DNA of 64,000 nucleotides, taken from the NCBI GenBank assembly GCA_033439255.1, contig CM065881.1, forward strand, positions 3,100,001 through 3,164,000, written 5' to 3'. Every line of letters begins with the position of its first letter. Position 1 is the first letter of the stretch. The position numbers and the translations under genes are program-made. The notes beneath the pieces were generated by a model, which was given only the letters and a program-made list of their open reading frames with translations, was not told the DNA's origin and did not search any database. The stretch comes from Hericium rajendrae. Taxonomy: Eukaryota; Basidiomycota; Agaricomycetes; Russulales; Hericiaceae. Positions 35,875 to 47,239 of the stretch are shown here, one piece after another.

Positions 35875-36642
35875 TTTGCAGCCTTGTGCCTCCCACGAGC
35901 TCCCACGCCGCTCGTCTCTGGCCATCGCTTTGCGGCGCACTCGAAATCTGCTCGTCTGATGGAAGGAATATTCGCATTTCCAACTGAGATGCATCACGGC
36001 ACTGTGATGCATTATGTACCACCAACCTTCCAATATGATACAAAGTTGGTCCTTGGCTGAGATGCGCTAAAGTTCGCTCCCACAGGATGAACGAACGCAA
36101 CAGATCTTCTCGAACACCCATCTGGACTAAATCCGTGAAATTACGAGCCTACGCGCAGGAATTATTATAGAGCCTAAGTATAGCAAGAAACGCGAACGAG
36201 GGTGTGAATGGGCTTTTGGTGCTGTCTGACGTCTAGCGATGTAATCGGGGGCCAGAGGTAATAATAATGCGGTACAATAGGTAATGGCATCGATGATATC
36301 AAGGAGTGGATCGTCGTCGGTGTACTATATGTATGGAGTGCGCGAGTCGGCTGTGTACTCGTATCAGACGCGAATAGATACAGCGAAGCGAAGAAGTTCA
36401 TATTTGCATACTACAGCACATGCGGTGAGCCGGATTTCAGTCGGTTAGAACAGCGGAACGAGCGGGCTGGAAAAACAACGCAGCGGAAGAAATCAAGAAC
36501 GGAAGGAGAGGACAGAATAAAAGGGGAATGTGATCCGTGATATACAGATGTGGCAGTTGGGTTCAGGATGGACGGCACCTTAGACAAAAAACCGAAGGGA
36601 AGGCGGAAGGGGAAGAAAACATACGCATACGCTCATATAGAA
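35875..36642. other. Intergenic region without a supported gene
   Basis: Probable 3' side of the RING-PH-vWA gene. No coding sequence or repeat was supported. Confidence 0.4.
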
Positions 36643-39600
36643 TTACTCGCGCGTCACCCAGTCAGTACTGCGAGAGACCAGCTCTATCGAATTGTCGGTC
36701 GTCCAAAACACGCGCTCCGTCGCGCTCCGGCCTGTCCAGCTTTTCTGATCGCGGAGGATCATCGCCTGAGTTACAGCACATTCAGCACCCTGCAACATCA
36801 ACGGACAGATTGACATACCTGCTGCGCGCCAAAGTTCCGCTGGTCATGTGCGAACAGGTCGACATTCTCCTCGAGCGCCTCGGAGAGGATCTGCATGTCC
36901 TGCAGGATCGCCTGCATCACGCGCACGGCCGCAAGCGTGAGCACCTCGCGCCGGTTGCGCACCGTCGAGCCGTGGCTGCTCGGCGGCGGCAACGCCTGCG
37001 TGATCGACTGCAGCACCGTGTGCAGGATGCGCTTCGTCTCGCCCATGATCTTCTGCGCCTGCACGTAGTTCTTCCTGCTCACAAGCACGAGCGCACGCGT
37101 GATCATGTCCGATGCGAGCAGCTCCATCCGCCGGCGGACGATGACGGGGTCCGAGGAGCCCTGGTTCGGCGACGGGCCCGCGGATGGCGGGAGGAGCGTG
37201 ACGGTGAGCAGCACAGGGTGCGCGAGGCGCGAAACGTGTTTCGACGCAGCGGGATCGAAAAATGCGCCGTCGACCTCGAACACGGGCACCTCGTCGATCA
37301 TGCGATCCATCATCCCGTCCGTCAGATCTGCCATATCGTCGATCGAGAGCGCGTCGAGCCCCATGCTCTGGTGGAACTGGTCCGTCGCGTTCATCGCGCG
37401 GTTATGGTGTGCGTGCGCGGGCCTGTGGTGTGCATGCGCGGGGACGTCGCTGTTGTCGAGCTCGAGCTCGACGAGCATTTCCTTGCGCTCGCCATAGCGC
37501 AGCTCGCCGAGCTCCAGGTCGACATTGCGCCCGTCCGACGCGACGACGGCCTGCGGGCCGCCGCTAACTTTGCGGATGCGGAAGCGGTTCCCGTCGACGA
37601 TCTTCATGTGCAGCTTCATCGCGAGCGCGCCGATGCTCATCATGCCGCCGACGCAGCCCGCAAGACTGTCGCGCAGGTCGTACCAGTCCTTCACGAACGT
37701 GTATGTCCCGCCGGTGTGGTTCGACATGAGCCAGAGTGACGCGGGGTCGTGCGCACGCCCATAGCCAAAGGAGTGGATGGGCACGTTCGCCGCCTCCGCG
37801 CGCGCGAGGACGAGGTCCATCTGCGCGCGCCGCGTACTGTCCGCCGCATCACTCACAAGTAACATCCCCGCGATGGGGTTGCGCGCCTTGCGCTGCAGCA
37901 CGACATCCAGGCCTGCCCATTATCAGCATCGCCCAACTGACGAGAAGAAATACACACGCACCGTGGTTGACAGCAGTCACCACGTCCGTCTTCTCCTCCT
38001 TCACGCCCCGCACCAGAAACTCATCCTCCAGCTCCCGCCCGCTCTCGCCCTGATACCCGATCTCATCCACGAACCGCCCAATCCGCGCCCGGCTCTGCGT
38101 CTTCCCAAGCCGCAAGAACGGCGTCTTCCGCACGCGCCCGCCGATGCCGACCTCGAACGTGACGATGCTGATCCGGTCGCGCGAGCTTAGCGACGCGCAG
38201 AGGAAGTCGAGCGCGGCCTTGACGACGCGCGCCTTGAGCGCCGCGGTCGCCGCGACGGCGCTGGGCGCGGGGATCGCGAGCACGAGGATGAGGTCCATCG
38301 GCGGATGCGGCAGCGGCGCGAGCGCGTTCGACGGACCCGAGGACATGTGCGGCGTGTACGCGACGTTGAGGCTCGGTGCATACTGCGACAGCGACGCAGT
38401 GTCCTCCTCGAGCGGCGCGAGCTTGTGCTGCTGGCGGTACTGCGCCGCGGGCACGGACCCGTGCGAGGTCACCGACGACATGGTGCTCCCGCGCTCGGAC
38501 GCGAGCAGGCTCTCCGCGCCGCCGGTGTTGGTGCTGTTACCCGTGCTCCCCGTGCGCACCGTGCCGCCGCTGAGCATGCGCGCGGCCTTCATGCTCCCGC
38601 CGAACTCCTCCATGTCGAGCGGGCCCTCGAGCTGCGCGCTCGGCTCGCGGCGTTGCAGCCCGACGAGGCTCTGCACGTTGTTCTTCCACGTCTCGAGGCT
38701 CGCGCGGTCGCGGAAGATGAGGATGAACGAGTCGAGCCGCTCGTCCTCCATGTCGATTGTCAGGCTCAGCTCGCCCTGGACGCTCGTGTCCGTCACCTGT
38801 CGGATGTGCTTGATATAGATCCGGCCCTTGAGCCTCAGCACACCGCGTCCACTGCCGTCCCCGCTCGGATCGCTCGCTTTGTCCACGAGGAACCGCCCAA
38901 GTGTCCGTTTACGCTCTTCCGCGACACAGATAATCGCCTCTCGGAAGAGATACACGAAGAATTCTCGCACGAGCGAGTCTCGCCGCACCGACAATAGGTC
39001 GAACATCTGCAGCGGGCCTAGTCCAGACAGTGGATGACCCTTCCAGTCGATAATCCGATTCCGCAAATCCTCGGTGATGCTCCTGAACGGGTCGTCCTCG
39101 TGTGACTGTGTTCGCGCGGACGGTACCGGCGACGCCAGCTCCCGCTCCGACGGCGCGTACGAATCGTGCGCCTGCCCTGGTGACCGCGAGGCCCCTCGGC
39201 GCACTGTCGCATCCGACATATCGCTCTGCATCGTCTGATGTTGTCCATATGCGTTGGCATGCTGCGCGCGGAAGTACGGTTCCGGAGATGTCGCCTCGCG
39301 GTGGCTCCCGCGCACACTCCCCGACCGTAGCGAGCCCGATGGAGGCGGACTGTACGGGTCGCTCATGATGGCGGGCCCCGGCACGGGTGCGCCGCTTGCC
39401 GCGCGCTTCCCAGGCAGCTCCACGACGACGATGCACGTCAGCGCCTGTGTGGGTTCACCAATGTTTCGCGCGATGGTCGGAAACTCGGCGCGCACAGTGA
39501 TGCTTGGCGCGACGATATACTGCGAAGGAGAGGATGGTGGTGCAGGCTCGAGCGGGTCATCATCCTGAGGATTGTATGGCGTGGAAGGCGAGTTGGGGTG

Positions 39601-40860
39601 GGAGTGTGGGTGTGGGCCGGAAACATTTGACGCGCGGGCAGAGGACGAGTCGCGACCTGGATAGAGCGCGGGTGCCGAGGAGCTACCCATGCCGGTGAGC
39701 GCGGCGAGTTCTGCGGATATATTATGGGAAGAGCAGGATAGAACAGGAAGGCTTGCACGCACTGTTTGACTTCCCGCCGTCACCATCACCAACTTTCATC
39801 GGTCTTCTACAGACACCGCAGACGCCGAGGTTGGACTTGCGCATTTGAGGCCCGCGACCTGCGCTCGGTGGTGGGCCATACACGGCGGTGAAGCATGCCT
39901 AGTTTGAAACACAGTAGGTTAGCATCGTGTTTGACGGCGTGCTACAAAAAAACTAGAAGTCATGGGGAATGGCACTAGCGCGTGAACGCCGCACATCGCG
40001 CGCGACGCTAGACCAGCGCCTGGCGCATAAGTAATTACACGGATGTCCGCACGCTCAACGCGCAGACGTGAGCGTTAGTGAAGGAGCACGGGATAACCGA
40101 CGCGCCAATTCGCCCAAGTTGGTAAGGCCGTTGCCTTTCCTGGAGCCTCGTTGGGAACGGGCGCGCGGCGCTCAGCGGCCCGCATTGGCTGCACGTTCAT
40201 TGGACGTCGTCGTACGATGCATAGACATCCGTCGAGCTTGTTGCCGGAAAGTACGTTGAGGTGCTTTTCGACGACAAGTTCGGCGTGCGATCCGCGCATG
40301 ATCAGTAGCCGAACAGCGGGGACTTGCCCCGCCGTCCAGACGTCCCCAGTATGCTTCGAGGGCACCGTAGAAGCGTCGTGATCGAAAAAGCACAGAAGAC
40401 GATCCTAGTAGAGGCATTGTCGGTATGGGCGCTAAGACGGAATACGCACTTCGTGTAGGGCATGCCCGCACTCCGGCACGATGTGTGGCTTTTCTCCAGG
40501 TAGCCGGAAGCTAAAGGACAGCGGCTCGAGGCAGACGGGGCATTCATCTTCGTCGTCCGAGTCATGGTTGGAGACGACAGGTAGCGGGGCGGAGACCATG
40601 GCGGCGAACGGATGGGGTGCGAAGGCGGTGGGATCCTTGTGTGACGCTGCGGAAGACGAGTACGCGGAACGAAGCGACGTGCCCGAGGGAACCTTCGAAG
40701 GAGCACGATGTGAGGGTAGTTGAAGAGAAGAGAATGTGAGTTTGGAGTTGTGTCGGGGGGGAAGTTGGGCGGTGTGGGGGTCGACTGGACCGGCGGTGGT
40801 GCTGTTGTGAGAGTTCTTGTTACTCTTTTGGAACCAGAGAGAAGGAGAGGCGCCCCGCAT
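36643..40860 (-). CDS. RING-H2, PH and von Willebrand A domain protein
   Basis: Five exons on the minus strand (40450-40860, 39763-39898, 37962-39710, 36819-37912, 36643-36765) encode about 1170 aa. Domains in order: a RING-H2 finger at about 104-185 (CPVC, then CGHALHEAC across the first splice, then CGVC); a PH-like domain (RGVLRLKGRIYIKHI, then LDSFILIFRDRASLETWKNN) in exon 3; and a vWA domain from about residue 575 (MDLILVLAI, then DRISIVTFEV and GMLLVSDAADS). The metal-ion MIDAS motif DxSxS reads AxPxP, so divalent-ion binding is probably lost. A role as a ubiquitin ligase scaffold is inferred from the RING. Intron 1 is 551 nt, ten times the local norm, and divides the RING. The start is uncertain: 40860 is the first ATG of the open frame, but a later one at MVSAPLPVV is possible. 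Confidence 0.8.
39899..40449 (-). other. Oversized 551-nt intron inside the RING codons
   Basis: All other introns of this gene are 49-53 nt. This one runs from a GTGCGT donor at 40449 to a CTAG acceptor at 39899, and its removal is needed to form the HEAC part of the RING-H2. It contains a stretch (about 40075-40405) that is open on the minus strand for over 100 codons, with no recognisable domain. No clear inverted ends or target duplication were found, so an inserted element is suspected but not shown. Confidence 0.6.
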
Positions 40861-43800
40861 GTAAGTAGAGTGGGAGGCGACTTGGGCCTCTGGAGCGGTG
40901 AGACGGTGCTCTGCCTCGGGACAGGATGATGGATGGGGACGTGGAAGAAGTGGCAGGTCCTGTACTCCTTCAATTTCAGCAGCACTTCCCTGCTCGCATC
41001 ATTCTCTCACACTGTCTGCCAAATCACATTGTTTGTCCCCCCTAACGTACAACACAATTTTACCCTCCCCCCCTCCATTCTCACTAAATAATCCCTTCAT
41101 CCGACCGCTGCGCGTTCAGCGACGACAAACGGCCGGCCCCGACGCCCTCGAAACCGTCGCGATCGAACCTCGCGCGCCGTGCACTACGGCAACTGCCGCG
41201 TTGTACCCCTGCGGCCCCGACGTCTCGATTCCATCGACGTGACATGTCTTCCATCAGGCGTCTCGGCTACACCTCCCTTCGAGCTCCTTCGAGCTCCAAA
41301 TGCGTGTCCTTGCGAACATACACCATCCGCCTGATGCGACCGTCAGCAGCTGTCAGCTGCCCGTCCATGTCGTCCAACCCCCAGAATTTAAACGAACATT
41401 TGGCGCAATTAATTTTCGTGCAAATTTCTGCCTCCGTCGATGACGAGGTCGACGACCAGAGCTGCCCACCATCAATTAGGTTTCACGTCTGGAGTAACTG
41501 CTGGCTGTCTTCGGAAGTCTAGTCTACAGCCAAGTAAGTCTTATCGGTCTGCAGTAAAGTGCGCGGTTGATCATCATGCCGAATGTTCGGTCGAATGCTC
41601 GCATCACCGCAAGGCGCATCTAAGAAGACATACCAATACGCTCGCATCATCCCCAACTCCATTCTCACCGCCCGACACAGATATCAGCATCAGTCCGAAC
41701 GCTGCTATTGATCCAGCTTCGCGCCATCTTTGGCACTGATGTCGGCCTCCCAAGATCCGACATACAGCACTGCTCCAGCCGCTGATGGCACATCGACTGC
41801 CAGTACAGATATCAGCACCGCCATTGAACGACGCGCTGTCCGGGCATATCATCTCAGCATCGTATAATTACAGTACATGCAATGCCGGACATCTCTACTA
41901 GCCACCGCGGATCCCCCCAGAGTCAGAAGCACCAACCGCCTTCCCAAGTTCGCAAGGCACGCCTGCGTATCGCCATCAACACTGACGTCGTCCCCACCTG
42001 CCTTCAGCTGTGCTGCCCGTCTGCACTGCAAATCCCAGGCACGGACGCAGGTCCAAGACTGGGTACATTCTTGCCAAAGCTGCACGAGTTCCTAAGCCAC
42101 GTGGCTGATCATCACGAACTGTGGATTGCGGCGGTGCCGCCTGCCCATGCGTGGCGAGCAGGTCAGGCGTCGGCGCGTTATGGAACAGACAATGCAAGAC
42201 AATCGTACGCCACGAAGGCAATGGTGCGGCGCAGCGAGCGATCTACGCTATAAACCTCCTTGACGTGCTCCACGTTTCACCAGGTATCTGTTTCATGCTA
42301 TGTACCCACCGCCGGCGGCGAAACCCTGCTGGCCGACGTCATTCATTCTTCAGCTGTGTCTTAACGGACTTGTCACCCAGACACATGCACCAATACCTCG
42401 TTGAGAAGGCACCGCCTTCAAGCCGACGTCCATCCATTTGCAACCTCCAAGCCCAGTGCCTCGAACTCCCAGCCTTTTGGCAGCGTATCTGAGAAGCCTG
42501 TCTGGCTTTGTCGACTTCGTGATGATCAAGGCAGGAGAGCGTGCATGCGCGGCGGCACCGCGGGATGTGCAGATGCAGTTGTGTCCATGTGCCGCACGAC
42601 GTGTCACTGTCCACTGCAGCCATCAATAAATAATCAAGCAGAGCCTTGCGCCCTGGAGGCTCCTGGGGTTTCTTCGGGCCAATATGCCTTGGCTTGGGCA
42701 GAACCATCATCGATCCCACGCGTCGCAATTTGCACTTAATCAGCCGTGAGCCGCGACGTCCGAGACGGCCTTCACTGCGTCCTTCGACAGGCACGGCTGA
42801 TGTTGCGGTGCGTGCGTGGGAGCTGGGCGGTGTACTGCCGCTCTGGCGCACCTGGGCCGCACGTCTTCGCAAGGTCATAATAGTCGGCCTCTGGCGTAGT
42901 GGATACCCTGATCGATGTGTCCGCCTCTTATATCACTCTGGCCAGCAAAACTCTCAAAGCCGACGTCGCGCACGGATGAGCTTCGGCGTGTCTTTCTCCC
43001 CTTACGATGTATAATGAGCGGGCGATCTTTTCCCATGGACGAACAGGATAAAACGAAGAGCCCTCGCACGCATGTGCTTCCCTGCAGCTTCGCGAATATA
43101 TGTGTATCTTCATCTTTCCTTCTACGGGACTGGGCCACATTGATCCTGTCTCACAGAATAGCACTATACTTAAATCAAGAGCTTAATCCATGAGACACCT
43201 CGCCCGTCTCCCTTTTGCATGGCCTGGGCTCAGCGGGAATCGACACCACCGTAACTATTGATTGCATTTTGCCGTGTACGGTGGTATGTACAGATTTTGT
43301 CGCCGGTCGCAATATAATTCCAGAACCTGCAGCGCATAATCTAGCTTGCCTCGCCTGTGTCTAGGACCATACTAACGGTGTATCAGGAACTGATATGAAC
43401 CACGCATTTATGGCCCGTCCGCACTGAATTTCTCTACAGGTTATGCATCTTATGCCGGATTCTCGACTATTTTTCGATGCTTAAATATCTGGCGGGCTAG
43501 TAAGTCCTTGCTGTTCCCATTTCAGCATTCATATTCTCAGACTCGATGGGTTGGCTAGGGACTTCTGGATTTTGGCAAAGGATATCTCTCGTCGTCTCAA
43601 GCAGTCAACTCGATCAAAATCCTATCTGGACGGGCGGCTACATTTCCGCAAGGCTGCGATATGAATGTCTGCATGACGATAGCGAGAGCGTCGCGCTCAT
43701 GGAGTCCGTAAAAGAGCAGTTCAGCGGGACTTCGGGCAAGCTTAGTCTCCGTTGCGACCTACACAGAAGATAGTCGTTCTGTGTTAAGAGGGAAAGCTGG

Positions 43801-44390
43801 CTAATTGGCTCCGTATTACACAGCTACACCTCAATCACAAAAGTTGGTGCTCACATCAAGCCACTTGATTACCTCCCAAAGATCTGTACTAATAATATTT
43901 ATCGTAAGCCGGCGTAGAATGTAGTCTTGGTCATATGCATATTATTCAGCGTTTCGGACGGGTGATGGCGGGAGTCACTGTAAGGATCGGCCACTGCCAG
44001 GCTATGATATGAGCAATTGGAATGATGGTGGTTTTATTGGAATCGGTTGATGAGCAGCTCGAGGGCCCGGGTAGCGAGGTACCCGCGCGAACGCGAAAAG
44101 GATTCAATTGCACATGCGCAACCCCCCTTCCTTCGCAGCCCGTCGCTCTGTACATGTACAGAGACCTCAGACTTGCTTCTACAACCACCGCAGTACCTTA
44201 AGTACGGAACAACCGCTATCTAATCTAATCTAATCACGAGCGCTTCGGTTCGTACGTCCGATACTAAACGATAGCTCTACAGATCTAACAATACCTTGGA
44301 TAGTGTCAAGTGGTGCATCTCTTGAACTAGTACTGCCATTGTTCTCAGCCGTGTAAGTAAAGGACGAGCGTCGACGAGTGCCGAGAGACG
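40861..44390. other. Gene-poor 3.5-kb stretch before the repeat domain
   Basis: Many frames of 60-180 codons occur on both strands, but none shows a known motif, a credible start or splice pattern. The first 300 bases are the upstream region of the RING-PH-vWA gene. A short TAATC repeat lies at 44221-44235. I find no terminal repeats or other sign of an intact element here. Confidence 0.4.
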
Positions 44391-44572
44391 AAGGGCAGGT
44401 GGGATCAAAGAGAAGAAAGGGGAAAACATTGTAGGATCGATAGATTGACTGGTTTCGGCCATTGTTCAGCGAAATATCCCGAAATATCTTTCCGCCAACC
44501 GTCCGACGAAACGCTCCCGCCCCTCCCTAACTTCGTCTCATTTGTACCTTATTCAGTCCAGCGCAGGCGCTT

Positions 44573-44578
44573 TATATA
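44573..44578 (+). promoter_or_regulatory. TATA box of the copy A ATPase gene
   Basis: TATATA lies 178 nt upstream of the ATG at 44751, between a CT-rich block and CCAAT-like sequence (ATCCAATAACTACC at about 44697). The same block exists in copy B at 57560-57565. Confidence 0.45.
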
Positions 44579-44750
44579 CGTGGCATTCTCACACCCCAAT
44601 CACGTCCACCGCCCTATCGCACCCAGGACGTTGCTGCGCGTTGCTGCACGTTGCTGTAGGCCACCGCTTCACACCGCCTGCTGCGGCTGCGGAGCAATCC
44701 AATAACTACCGAAACCACATTTCAAGCAGCTATATCATTATTCTTTCACA

Positions 44751-46800
44751 ATGTCTGCGATATCGACGACGTTCAACAACCTGTGGTCGGGGGGACCCTT
44801 GCTTTCGCCGTCGTCAGGGAAAGGGAAGGTCGAACTGCCGGCGCTAGACGACGAGCCTCTCATTAACAAGCCGGATAGACCAGAGAAATGCGAGCTGAGG
44901 ATAGAGGGGATGACGTGCGGATCCTGCGTCGAGGTGAGTCCTGCTACAGATGTTGTAGTGGGGCTGCTATCGACCAATTGGGTCAGTCCATAGAGGGGAT
45001 GCTCAGGTCGCAGGATGGCATCCATTCCGTGAAGGTTGCTTTACTTGCCGAACGAGGCGTGGTCGAGTACGACCCGAAGATATGGGATGCAGATAAGATC
45101 ATCTCTGTGAGTACCTAACCTTCTGTTTTTCGTCAGGCAAACACTGCCGACGTGACGGTTTTCTTTTCAAGCAAGACCTTGATAAGAGTTCTAGACTCAT
45201 TAGAGTCCTTTTTCTAAAAAGGATGCTGAAAAAGAAAGAAGTATTATCATGCTGAACATGTTTTCGGACCGATACCATGATAATACTATTTCTTTTTTAA
45301 CATCTTTCTTCAAAAAAGGACCTTAATACGTTCAAAACTCTCATCAAGGTCTTTGCAGGAAGAATGCTGTCGTGCAGGCAGCGAAACTTATTTTGCTGAT
45401 CCCAGGAAATTTCGGACATCGGCTTCGATGCTTCGCTCATTCCACCAACGCGCTCCGACGAGGTCACTCTTAGAATATTCGGAATGACATGCTCGTCCTG
45501 CACGTCCACCGTAGAAACCCAGCTGGGCGAGATGCCCGGCATCAGCAGCGTCGCGGTCTCCCTCGCCACGGAGACGGCCAAGATCACCTTCGATCGCGCT
45601 CTCACCGGACCGCGCGAGATGGTCGAACGCATTGAGGAGCTCGGTTTCGATGCGATGCTCTCTGACCAGAATGACGTGACGCAGCTGCGCTCGCTCACGC
45701 GCACGAAGGAGATCCAAGAGTGGCGCCACCGCTTCCTCTGGAGCATCACGTTCGCGGCGCCCGTCTTCCTCATCAGCATGATCGCCCCTAAGATACCCTT
45801 CACCGAGCGCATCGTCCACCACTTCCTGATACCCGGAATCTGTATCGGCCATACCCTGGTGCTCATTCTAACGACGCCCGCCCAGTTTTGGATCGGGCGC
45901 AAGTTCTACCGCAACGCGTACATGGCTCTCAAGCACGGGACCGCGACGATGGACGTGCTGGTCATGCTCGGCACGTCCGCGGCGTATTTCTACTCACTCG
46001 GCGCGATGTTTTTCGCGATGTTCAATTCGGAGCTCGGGTTCATGCCGCTCGTGTTCTTCGACACGAGCACGATGCTCATCATGTTCGTCACGCTCGGGCG
46101 GTACCTCGAGAACTCGGCAAAGGGCAAGACGAGCTCCGCCCTGACGGATCTCATGTCGCTCGCGCCGTCGATGGCCACCATCTACACCGACCCGGCCTGC
46201 ACCGTCGAGAAGAGGATCCCGACCGAGCTTGTGCAGGTCGGCGACATCGTCAAGATCGTCCCTGGCGACAAGGTTCCCGCGGACGGCACGGTCCTGCGCG
46301 GCAGCTCCAGCATCGATGAGAGCGCGATCACGGGCGAGCCTGTGCCCGTGCTCAAGCAGATCGGCGACAGCGTTATCGGTGGAACTGTCAATGCCCTCGG
46401 GACCTTCGACATGACCGTCACGCGCGCGGGCAAGGACACAGCGCTTGCGCAGATTGTGAAGCTTGTCGAGGACGCGCAGACATCCAAGGCGCCGATCCAG
46501 GCGTTCGCGGACCGCGTCGCGGGCTACTTCGTCCCGACGGTCATTACTCTCGCTGTCGTGACGTTCGTCGGCTGGATGATCTTGTCGAACCTGATGAATC
46601 CCGCGGCGCTGCCGCCGATGTTCCGCCACCACGCGAGCAAGCTTGCGGTGTGCCTGCAGCTGTGCATCTCCGTCGTCGTCGTCGCGTGCCCCTGTGCGCT
46701 GGGCCTCAGCACGCCGACGGCCATCATGGTTGGCACCGGCATGGGCGCGAAGAACGGCATCCTTATCAAGGGGGGCCGCGCGCTCGAAGCGAGTCGGTCT
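44751..46800 (+). pseudogene. Truncated copper-transporting P1B-ATPase (CCC2 type), copy A
   Basis: Exons 44751-44933, 44987-45106 and 45406-46800 give 566 in-frame residues. Two heavy-metal-binding domains carry GMTCGSC and GMTCSSC. Membrane helices, the actuator-domain TGE loop (SAITGEPVPV) and the ion-pathway CPC motif (VACPCALGLSTPTAIMVG) follow. The sequence is lost after KGGRALEASRS, just before the DKTGT phosphorylation site, so the P and N domains and the last helices are missing. Such a protein cannot hydrolyse ATP. An intact gene would deliver copper to the secretory pathway for laccases and Fet3-type oxidases. Beyond 46800 lies a fragment of a diverged paralogue. The second intron is 299 nt because of an inserted foldback element. 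The frame is otherwise undamaged, so the loss is recent or the fragment is under selection as a metal-binding stub. Confidence 0.88.
45171..45356. mobile_element. Foldback MITE in the ATPase intron, copy A
   Basis: This 186-bp AT-rich element lies inside the second intron of the ATPase gene. Its arms, about 80 bp each, are inverted and roughly 80 percent alike: the left begins GCAAGACCTTGATAAGAG, the complemented right GCAAAGACCTTGATGAGAG, and both end in AGTATTATCATG next to a loop of about 24 bp. It encodes nothing. A target duplication is not clear. The transcript would form a long hairpin. Confidence 0.7.
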
Positions 46801-46805
46801 GTGAC

Positions 46806-46875
46806 TTGTGAAACTCGTCGACGACGCGCAGACGTCGACGGCGCCGATCCAGGCGTTCGCGGACCGTTTCGCAGG
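46806..46875 (+). pseudogene. Diverged ATPase fragment fused at the break, copy A
   Basis: Right after the truncation the sequence resembles the gene's own earlier part at 46454-46523 (codons for VKLVEDAQTSKAPIQAFADR), here reading KLVDDAQTSTAPIQAFADRF in another frame. It shows about 85 percent identity, so it comes from a related but older gene copy, not from a simple slip of this one. It shows that at least two CCC2-like genes took part in the rearrangement. Confidence 0.7.
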
Positions 46876-47239
46876 CCATTTAGAATGTTTTACTTACTTG
46901 CATGCAATACACCGTTTCGTCTCATTGCCCTCTGTATTTCCATCGTCAGCAACTGTAATCACACATTCGGTGCTTTCCTGGGTTCATCCAATTTATTTGA
47001 TTTGCAAAGCACTCTGAAACTTTCATGTTGACGAACCTAAAAGCGGCGAAGTCAGTCGCCGCGCGTCGACTTGATAACTTCACGCGGCGTCTCTCACGGC
47101 GACTTCGACATGCTCGCCGTCCCTCGCAACATTTTTCTGCCATCCCGCTCTCTGAATCCGATGGTGAACATGCGCGATTCAGAAAGGGTGCCGTCGACTG
47201 ATGCCAGACAGCGAGGCGCAGTGCAGCGCAGCGCTTTTT

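Noticed and set aside
36537-37739. 400-codon + frame antisense to the vWA exons
   Set aside because: Arg/His/Val-rich shadow of the minus-strand vWA protein, with no motif and no promoter.
41244-42900. Several 80-180 codon frames in the gene-poor stretch
   Set aside because: No motif, no codon-use difference between strands, and no consistent splice pattern.
44221-44235. TAATC repeat as a telomere-like sequence
   Set aside because: Only three units and not the TTAGGG-type repeat of these fungi. Not evidence for a chromosome end.
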